From: Amylibacter sp. | GTDB lineage: Bacteria > Pseudomonadota > Alphaproteobacteria > Rhodobacterales > Rhodobacteraceae | Assembly (NCBI GenBank): GCA_027083485.1 | Contig: JALWOO010000444.1 | Coordinates: 1 to 11,575, forward strand | Reading direction: 5' to 3' | Length of the DNA: 11,575 bases | Part shown: positions 6,925 through 11,575 of the stretch, one piece after another | How positions within the stretch are numbered: position 1 is the first letter of the stretch | Layout: each line of letters starts with the position of its first letter | Translations under genes and position numbers: made by a program | The notes under the pieces: generated by a model | The model's database searches: none | Told to the model about the DNA's origin: nothing | The model's input: the letters and a program-made list of their open reading frames with translations, nothing else

Positions 6925-7605
6925 ATGTTAAAACTTACGCCCCTGCTGCTCGCCGCCCTTTACGGGTTTGTTATGTACCGGTTTTCCATGTGGCGCACCC
7001 ACGCGGAGCTGGATGCAAAATCGGCCCCCCTGACCGATCCGGAGTTGAACGCACTGGCCGCCCGAATGGCCCGCGCGCTGGACATCGACAAGATCAAGGT
7101 GTTTGTCTATGATATCGAGCCGGTCAACGGGCTGGCCGCGCCGGACGGGCGTATTTTTATTACCCGCGGATTTCTGGAAAAATACCGCAACGGCAGTGTC
7201 AGCGCCGCTGAAATGGCCAGCGTCATTGCCCATGAACTCGGTCATGTGGCACTTGGCCATTCACGACGCCGGATGATCGACTTTTCCGGCCAGAACGCCA
7301 TTCGCGTCGCTCTGGCAACGGTTCTGGGGCGGTTTTTGCCGGGCATCGGGGTGTATCTGGCAAATTTTATGGTTTCTTTGCTGGCGGCGAAACTATCACG
7401 TCAGGATGAATTCGAAGCAGATGCCTATGCGGCGGCATTGCTCACCAAATCGGGCATTGGCACAAACGCACAAAAGACGTTATTTCAAAAGCTTGGCACC
7501 TTGACCGGCGCGTCAGGACGGCCATTGGCGTGGTTGGCGAGCCATCCGGAAACAGCCAGCCGGATCATGGCAATCGAGGCCTTTGAAAACCGGTGGAACG
7601 CATAA
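6925..7605 (+). CDS. M48 family membrane metalloprotease
   Basis: The 226-residue protein has one N-terminal membrane helix (about residues 3-19) and then an M48 (HtpX/Ste24/BepA-like) zinc protease domain. The zinc and catalytic motif is HELGH (103-107), preceded by VNGLAAPDGRIFITRGFLE, the usual M48 strand. The third zinc ligand is the Glu of the DEFEADAYA helix (E164). Near the C-terminus SHPETASRI (206-214) matches the HPxxxxR signature. A second hydrophobic stretch (about 137-155) follows the active site. M48 proteases of this size degrade or process misfolded envelope or membrane proteins; with an N-terminal anchor this one probably faces the periplasm, although the orientation is inferred. 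The start codon has no clear Shine-Dalgarno, and the P450 remnant ends 38 bp upstream. Confidence 0.92.
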   Translation: MLKLTPLLLAALYGFVMYRFSMWRTHAELDAKSAPLTDPELNALAARMARALDIDKIKVFVYDIEPVNGLAAPDGRIFITRGFLEKYRNGSVSAAEMASVIAHELGHVALGHSRRRMIDFSGQNAIRVALATVLGRFLPGIGVYLANFMVSLLAAKLSRQDEFEADAYAAALLTKSGIGTNAQKTLFQKLGTLTGASGRPLAWLASHPETASRIMAIEAFENRWNA

Positions 7606-7677
7606 ATCGCCTCCTTGTTTACGTTTCGTTCAGGGTTTCCTCCTAGCCTGCCCAAGAGCAGTAATCAGGCAGGACCC

Positions 7678-8166
7678 ATGTTTGTACAAACCGTCTATGA
7701 AAGCAGGATCACCGGAAATTTTGGCCCCTTGGTGCTCTTGGCACTCCAGAAATCCGCTGTGGTGCGCAACCGGGAGCTGGGGATCACCAGCTTCCTCTAC
7801 CACGATACCGAACGTATTTTTCAAGTAGTCGAAGGCGACTCCGACGTTTTAACAAGCACCATGGGACGGATTCAGGCCTCTAATTTGCATACAGACATCA
7901 AGGCCCGAGCCATGTTGCGATGCGAGGAGCGCAGTTTCGCGCATTGGTATTTCGGAGCAACCCACGCGCAAGACCCCCATTTTTTACGTGTATACCGCGC
8001 ATTGAAAAAGCCGCCATTTTTCAAACTGGATGTGGTTGACGCCGTACAAATATTGCAAATGGTCGCTCGTAAAAAACGCCGGGCAGTCAAAATGGACCAG
8101 TTCAGCATCAAAGTCCGGAATTTCAACAAAAACAAGGAGCCACGCGCGTTACTTGCCGTACCCTAA
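7678..8166 (+). CDS. BLUF-domain blue-light sensor with C-terminal extension
   Basis: The first ~95 of 162 residues fit the BLUF fold, which binds FAD and senses blue light. The positions needed for the photocycle are present: Tyr7 (VYES), Asn31 (VRNRELGIT), Gln49 (FQVVEG) and Trp90 (HWYFGA). The usual GITG is GITS here. A C-terminal basic segment follows (QMVARKKRRAVK) with no known output domain such as EAL or GGDEF, so it belongs to the short BLUF class that signals through protein-protein contact. ATG at 7678 is preferred (AGGA at 7671-7674, closely spaced); an in-frame ATG at 7615 would add 21 residues that do not belong to the fold. The stop overlaps by 4 nt the stop of the convergent PIN gene. 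The family call is from the spaced motif, with overall identity to known BLUF proteins modest. Confidence 0.82.
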   Translation: MFVQTVYESRITGNFGPLVLLALQKSAVVRNRELGITSFLYHDTERIFQVVEGDSDVLTSTMGRIQASNLHTDIKARAMLRCEERSFAHWYFGATHAQDPHFLRVYRALKKPPFFKLDVVDAVQILQMVARKKRRAVKMDQFSIKVRNFNKNKEPRALLAVP

Positions 8167-8708
8167 GCATCCAGAAACTTGCCAAGCCTGGGCAACCCCG
8201 CTTTGCGCAAAAGCGGACGGAGCGGGAGGTTTTCGCCTTGCATCGCGATGGCCGTTTGCCGCAGCTTCTTGATAATTTCCTGAAATATTTCCGGCTGGTT
8301 TTGGGCAAATTCAAGTAAAAACCCATCCGGATCACGCCGGACAATGCCGTATCGCGCCAATGTGCGGGTTGGAAAATCTTTCAGGTTGGCTGTCACCAAT
8401 TCCTGTGCCTGCCCCTTGATTGCCGCCCCCAATACATGGGTGTCCTGCATATCCGGCAGCACAAGGTCGGTGTAATCCTCGGGCACAAGGGATACCGTCG
8501 CCTGCGGCCAGGCGGCACGAAGCAAAAGGATCTCTGTTTCGGCCACCTGCCCCGTTTTAATATCCCGCCTAAGTGCCGCATGGTGCCATTCACCCAAGAT
8601 CCGATCCGACCAAAGCGGCGTAAAATATCCCGCTCGAGCGACGCTCAACAACAGGCTGCGCGTAATTGACGGAAACAACACACAGGCATCAAGCAAAACA
8701 CGGTTCAT
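8163..8708 (-). CDS. PIN-domain protein (putative RNase), RSP_2648-like
   Basis: The 181-residue protein starts with a PIN-type first strand and acidic residue, MNRVLLDACVLFP (D7). Further acidic positions in the right order are E40 (SDRILGEW), D86 and D89 (LPDMQDTHVLGAA) and D111 (TANLKDFP). These residues coordinate Mg or Mn in PIN nucleases, which cleave RNA. The C-terminal ~50 residues are a helical extension. No antitoxin gene is next to it, so it is not a plain VapBC module. It overlaps the upstream methyltransferase gene by ATGA (8705-8708), which implies translational coupling; I recall the same pairing in Rhodobacter (RSP_2647/RSP_2648 families). Its RNA target is unknown. Confidence 0.88.
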   Translation of the reverse strand: MNRVLLDACVLFPSITRSLLLSVARAGYFTPLWSDRILGEWHHAALRRDIKTGQVAETEILLLRAAWPQATVSLVPEDYTDLVLPDMQDTHVLGAAIKGQAQELVTANLKDFPTRTLARYGIVRRDPDGFLLEFAQNQPEIFQEIIKKLRQTAIAMQGENLPLRPLLRKAGLPRLGKFLDA

Positions 8709-9898
8709 GTCAGACGCAGGAAAATCGCCTTCAGATACGCGGTTTCGGCCAAATTCGGGTGAACCGGATGGTCAGGACCGGCAAGGCCGGTATGGATCAC
8801 CTGCCCCTGACGCCCTGCACGCCCAATCCCTCGCAAAGAAACCTCCCGAAACCGCGAAAGATCGGCTGCATGGGAACAGGAGCATAAAACCAGAAAGCCC
8901 CCGGGGGCCACCAAACGCGCGCCCAAACGGGCGATGCGTTCATAGGCCCGCAATCCGGCTTCCAAAGCAGGTTTTGACGGCGCAAAGGCCGGCGGATCAC
9001 ACACCACCAGATCAAACCGCTCTCCGGCTTGCGCCAAATCGGCCATCACCTCAAAAGCATCCCCTTTGCGCGTGGTGAGTTTCTGCCCAAATCCGGATTG
9101 CTCCGCCCCGAGCTGCGCCAAATCCAGTGCGGCTTGCGAACCGTCAACCGCCAGGGCCGTTTCAGCCCCCGCCGCAATCGCCGCCAATGAAAACCCGCCC
9201 ACGTGGCTAAAGACATCCAGTATATTTCCACCATGCGCCAGCTTGGCAGCAAAGGCATGGTTGTCACGCTGATCGAAATAAAGGCCGGTTTTCTGCCCGC
9301 CCATCACATCCGCACAATAGCTGGCCCCGTTCATCGCAACAGGGATCGGCCCGTCAATGGCCCCGCAAATCAAAGAGGTTTCATCCTCCAGCCCTTCGAT
9401 CGACCGCGCCCGCGAACTGCCATTTTTAACAATCGTCGTAACACCCGTCACCTTTTTCAAAGCAGCCACGAGATCATCCAGACGTTGATCAATCCACGCA
9501 GCATTGGGCTGAATCACCACTACATCGCCAAAACGATCGATAATCAGGCCAGGCAATCCATCGGCTTCCGCATGCACAAGCCGGTAAAACGGCTCATCAT
9601 AAATCCGTTCACGCAATGCCAATGCCTGCACAAGCCGATTTTCCAGCCACGCCGCATCAATTTCGGCAGATTGTGCCGCATCCAGTACCCGACAGGCAAT
9701 TTTTGAATTCGGGTTAAAGGCACAGACCGCCAAAAACTCCTTGTCCGACGCAAGAAGGTCAACCACGGTTCCCGGCGCGATCTTTTTGCTGCGACGGTCC
9801 AGAACCAATTCATTCTCATAGGCCCACGGAAAACCGTGGCGCAGACGTTTGGGGGATTTATTGGGGCGAAGGCGGATTTGGGGGCGTGGTGTTGTCAT
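8705..9898 (-). CDS. RlmI-like class I SAM-dependent RNA methyltransferase (RSP_2647-like)
   Basis: The 397-residue protein has an N-terminal PUA RNA-binding domain (about 5-75), a linker domain with the GLPGLIIDRFGD motif (114-125), and a Rossmann methyltransferase domain. The signatures are those of E. coli RlmI, which makes m5C1962 in 23S rRNA: GLYFDQRDN (205-213), SAM motif I LDVFSHVGGFS (227-237), DPPAF (301-305), and the C-terminal CSCSH (339-343) where the catalytic Cys is expected. The tail HPVHPNLAETAYLKAIFLRL is also typical. ATG at 9898 is fixed by AGGAGG at 9903-9908 with 4 nt spacing; the longer frame opens with a codon inside a terminator loop. It is the first gene of a two-gene operon with the PIN gene. 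The exact target base in this organism is inferred. Confidence 0.92.
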   Translation of the reverse strand: MTTPRPQIRLRPNKSPKRLRHGFPWAYENELVLDRRSKKIAPGTVVDLLASDKEFLAVCAFNPNSKIACRVLDAAQSAEIDAAWLENRLVQALALRERIYDEPFYRLVHAEADGLPGLIIDRFGDVVVIQPNAAWIDQRLDDLVAALKKVTGVTTIVKNGSSRARSIEGLEDETSLICGAIDGPIPVAMNGASYCADVMGGQKTGLYFDQRDNHAFAAKLAHGGNILDVFSHVGGFSLAAIAAGAETALAVDGSQAALDLAQLGAEQSGFGQKLTTRKGDAFEVMADLAQAGERFDLVVCDPPAFAPSKPALEAGLRAYERIARLGARLVAPGGFLVLCSCSHAADLSRFREVSLRGIGRAGRQGQVIHTGLAGPDHPVHPNLAETAYLKAIFLRLT

Positions 9899-9902
9899 GC
9901 CC

Positions 9903-9908
9903 CCTCCT
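9903..9908 (-). promoter_or_regulatory. ribosome-binding site of the methyltransferase gene
   Basis: A perfect AGGAGG lies 4 nt before ATG 9898 and decides this start over the upstream in-frame codon at 9949. Confidence 0.85.
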
Positions 9909-9927
9909 ACAGTGCCGCCGCCCAAAG

Positions 9928-9962
9928 AAAAAGCAAAAAGGCAGCCCATTGGACCGCCTTTT
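9928..9962 (-). terminator. terminator-like hairpin just upstream of the methyltransferase gene
   Basis: Plus-strand bases 9936-9947 and 9951-9962 form a 12-bp stem around a 3-nt loop. Two positions (9943/9955 and 9945/9953) pair as G-U on the minus-strand RNA but would be A-C mismatches on the plus-strand RNA, so the minus strand is the functional one. The minus strand continues with U5-GC-U5. The hairpin is placed after the DUF6778-like gene and only about 20 nt before the methyltransferase RBS. Confidence 0.85.
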
Positions 9963-10017
9963 CATTTCATTTACATGACCTTTGGTCAGAACCAAAAGCA
10001 TTTCGACTTTGTATTGA

Positions 10018-10063
10018 AACGCAATTCCCGGCCTTTCGCTTGCGCTCAAATAGGAATTGCGTT
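10018..10063. repeat. 11-bp perfect inverted repeat (AACGCAATTCC)
   Basis: AACGCAATTCC (10018-10028) and GGAATTGCGTT (10053-10063) are perfect inverted copies 24 nt apart, in the spacer between the DUF6778-like stop and the terminator. There is no U-tract on either side, so it is not itself a terminator. It may be an operator, a 3' RNA hairpin protecting the transcript, or part of a small repeat element. Confidence 0.6.
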
Positions 10064-10094
10064 GTCTATTGATCCAAACAAAAGCCGAAAAGCT

Positions 10095-10877
10095 CTAAAT
10101 TGCGCTGGATGTGCTCAGCTGATTGTAAACAGCTTCCGCCACATGTTGGCTGATGCGCACTTTCTGGGTTTCGCCACGCTGGACCGCCGCATCCGCACGC
10201 CGGCCACCATAGGCACGGAATTTCAAATCCACATTCTTAATGTCACTCACCGGCTTGCCGGTTTCCGCGTCTAGAAGGACATAATCGAAATTGATGTTGT
10301 GACGCCCGCCAACAGTGTACCGTGCCTTTTCGCTCAACGCGTGGAACATATTCACACGCACGCTCATGATTACTTCCTTTTCGCCGTTAAACCCGGCAGT
10401 GCCAACGGTTAACGCATTTTCAAGGATATTTTTTACCTGTTCTTTGCGATCTCCGAATGGATCTTCGCGCCAGACGATATCCGAATTCGGTACAAATACG
10501 TTAGCCTCCGAAACGGTCAGCTCCTTGGGAACCTCGACATAGACACGGGCAACTTTGAAACCGGAATGAGGTTGCGCAAGCAGCATTCCCGCATCGGAAT
10601 TCGCATTTTTGGAAACCAGTGTTGGCATTTGTGCGGGCACCGCTTGTTTTGAAGCGGGAGTGTCCAGCAATTGAGCCGCGCCGGTCCGGGAAATCTCCAG
10701 TTTGGCAACCTGTTCATACGGCAGGTCCAGTTTCTGGCTCACCGGCTCCGGCATTACAAAGGGGCGTTGCACCTCGATTGCGTTTTGCGATGCTTGATTG
10801 CTGGAAACACAAGCGCTTGTTGAGATTGCCAAAGCCAGCATCCCGGCGATACGTGCGATTTTGCCTATTTTTTTCAT
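10095..10877 (-). CDS. DUF6778-like secreted protein or lipoprotein
   Basis: The 260-residue protein starts with a signal peptide (MKKIGKIARIAGMLALAIS) ending TSAC, so Cys23 may be lipidated; Thr at -3 is atypical for a lipobox, so cleavage by signal peptidase I is an alternative. The mature part has no enzyme motif that I know. A central block, SEANVFVPNSDIVWREDPFG followed by DRKEQVKNILENAL, resembles the Rhodobacterales DUF6778 family as I remember it, and the C-terminal third is beta-rich (YTVGGRHNINFDYVLLDAETG). ATG at 10877 is chosen for its strong GAGGAG at 10884-10889, 6 nt upstream; an earlier in-frame start at 10928 lacks this and would break the signal peptide. The gene stands alone between terminator-like hairpins. 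Function unknown. Confidence 0.82.
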   Translation of the reverse strand: MKKIGKIARIAGMLALAISTSACVSSNQASQNAIEVQRPFVMPEPVSQKLDLPYEQVAKLEISRTGAAQLLDTPASKQAVPAQMPTLVSKNANSDAGMLLAQPHSGFKVARVYVEVPKELTVSEANVFVPNSDIVWREDPFGDRKEQVKNILENALTVGTAGFNGEKEVIMSVRVNMFHALSEKARYTVGGRHNINFDYVLLDAETGKPVSDIKNVDLKFRAYGGRRADAAVQRGETQKVRISQHVAEAVYNQLSTSSAI

Positions 10878-10946
10878 GTCTGTCTCCTCAGCCCCGATAG
10901 AGGTTATCTTTTTTCTGACACCATACATGACAGCGGATTGCGACTG

Positions 10947-10991
10947 ATTTTAGGAAAACTTGGGCAGTATTAATGGCATTTCTATGCCATT
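10947..10991 (-). promoter_or_regulatory. possible promoter and operator dyad of the DUF6778-like gene
   Basis: On the minus strand TAAAAT (10947-10952) is a 5-of-6 match to a -10 box. At the -35 distance there is no good hexamer but a perfect 8-bp dyad: AATGGCAT (10972-10979), loop TTCT, ATGCCATT (10984-10991). A weak -35 covered by a dyad is what one expects of a regulated promoter. The dyad is certain; its role is inference. Confidence 0.4.
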
Positions 10992-11063
10992 GGAAAGCAT
11001 GCCGGGCTGGGAAACTTGTTATACAGTTAATTTTATTATTTATTTACAATTGATTACAAAATT

Positions 11064-11107
11064 AAGGCATCCCGCCTTGTTTCCGCCCAAGTTTTGCGAG
11101 ATGCCTT
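11064..11107. terminator. terminator-like hairpin downstream of soxG
   Basis: AAGGCATC (11064-11071) and GATGCCTT (11100-11107) pair perfectly; after a 1x1 mismatch CGC/GCG (11073-11075, 11096-11098) and then CTTG/CAAG (11076-11079, 11088-11091) can extend the stem. On the minus strand it follows the soxG stop by about 52 nt and runs into an AATTTTGT tract. The plus-strand flank is even more U-rich (TTATTGTTTTTT), so it could work in both directions. Confidence 0.6.
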
Positions 11108-11159
11108 TTATTGTTTTTTGGCCCGCAACAATCAGCCCAAAACCGACTCACTGTTTCGG

Positions 11160-11575
11160 CTATTGGCGCGACAAAACTTCGGGCAAGCTATGCTCTGTGG
11201 CCGCAGTACAAAGCCAGTCATAGACGAAAACCCCAACCGAACGAAAGCAAACCAACTCCAGAATATCCTCCTCCGGCATCCAGAAGGCCACAGCCACCTG
11301 CCCCAGACGCGTGCGCCGTATTTCGCCCGGCAGCATAGCCAAAGGCGACAGATTTGCCGGACTGCCTTTGGCGATAACTTCGCGCACCCCTTTCCCTTGC
11401 AAACGGAATTGGGCGCGGGCATCCGAGACATTCACAGCCAGAAAATGCTCCCCTTCCAAGGCCTCGTTAAGGGTGGCAACACATTCATCTGCCTGCCCAT
11501 ATGCACAAAAAAGTAGCAGCTCATCCGGCGACATCCACGCGACACCGGCATCGCCATCAAGCAGAATTTCCCGTG
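11160..11575 (-). CDS. soxG: sarcosine oxidase subunit gamma, C-terminal part (partial)
   Basis: The frame runs in from the right edge and ends at TAG 11160-11162, giving 138 residues. They match the gamma subunit of heterotetrameric sarcosine oxidase: AWMSPDELLL (the 'LWLSPDEWLL' strand), NVSDARAQFRLQGKGVREVI, SPANL, and RRTRLGQVAVAFW. The enzyme oxidises sarcosine to glycine with release of H2O2 and transfer of the one-carbon unit to tetrahydrofolate; the gamma subunit has a GcvT-like fold and is needed for assembly. In roseobacters soxG is usually the last gene of soxBDAG, which fits the hairpin after it and the upstream genes lying beyond the window. An internal ATG at 11534 is not the start, as the family match continues upstream of it. 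Confidence 0.9.
   Translation of the reverse strand, partial: REILLDGDAGVAWMSPDELLLFCAYGQADECVATLNEALEGEHFLAVNVSDARAQFRLQGKGVREVIAKGSPANLSPLAMLPGEIRRTRLGQVAVAFWMPEEDILELVCFRSVGVFVYDWLCTAATEHSLPEVLSRQ

Noticed and set aside
8163..8708. VapC-type toxin-antitoxin module
   Set aside because: The PIN protein has the right acidic residues, but no antitoxin-like gene is adjacent; its partner is a methyltransferase in a coupled operon.
10960..11223. 87-codon plus-strand ORF in the DUF6778-soxG gap
   Set aside because: It crosses the hairpin and runs into antisense soxG, and has no RBS or recognisable motif.

Overview
The window looks like a chromosomal segment of an alphaproteobacterium of the Rhodobacterales (roseobacter-like) group. 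The clues are a DksA with the cysteine-poor 'zinc finger' usual in that class, a YegD-like Hsp70, a MoxR/VWA pair, a DUF2927 lipoprotein, an RNA methyltransferase coupled to a PIN-domain gene (as I recall the RSP_2647/RSP_2648 pair of Rhodobacter), a DUF6778-like lipoprotein and the end of a sarcosine oxidase gamma gene. All assignments are from reading the sequence and from memory of families; no search was run.

Layout. (1) 1-400: an AT-richer edge with the 3' end of a sulfatase gene (+). Converging on it is a chimeric ORF (-) whose N-terminus is a flavin monooxygenase FAD-binding motif and whose C-terminus resembles a class IV aminotransferase / aminodeoxychorismate lyase. It looks like a rearrangement scar, with a junction near 395-404. 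(2) 536-2404 (-): dksA with its own intrinsic terminator, and upstream of it a YegD-like Hsp70 ATPase gene. (3) 2534-7605 (+): a MoxR-type AAA+ ATPase, a 430-base AT-rich spacer with dyads, a DUF2927/TPR-like lipoprotein, a 56-residue membrane protein, a CoxE-like VWA protein, a C-terminal remnant of a cytochrome P450, and an M48-type membrane metalloprotease. (4) 7678-8166 (+): a BLUF-type blue-light sensor gene with a C-terminal extension. (5) 8163-9898 (-): a two-gene operon of an RlmI-like RNA methyltransferase and a PIN-domain nuclease, overlapping by ATGA; its stop overlaps the BLUF stop. A 12-bp terminator-like stem lies just ahead of the operon. (6) 10095-10877 (-): a DUF6778-like secreted or lipoprotein gene with a dyad in its promoter region. 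(7) 11160-end (-): the 3' part of soxG followed by a terminator-like hairpin.

How the genes may work together. An Hsp70-type ATPase is divergent from a MoxR ATPase; a lipoprotein, a small two-helix membrane protein, a VWA protein and an M48 protease follow on the MoxR strand. This set resembles a protein-assembly or envelope quality-control neighbourhood. That is inference from co-location, not a known system. The methyltransferase and PIN genes form a translationally coupled RNA modification / RNase pair. The rest is ordinary housekeeping with two decayed oxygenase remnants. I see no CRISPR array, tRNA, rRNA, insertion sequence or phage gene.
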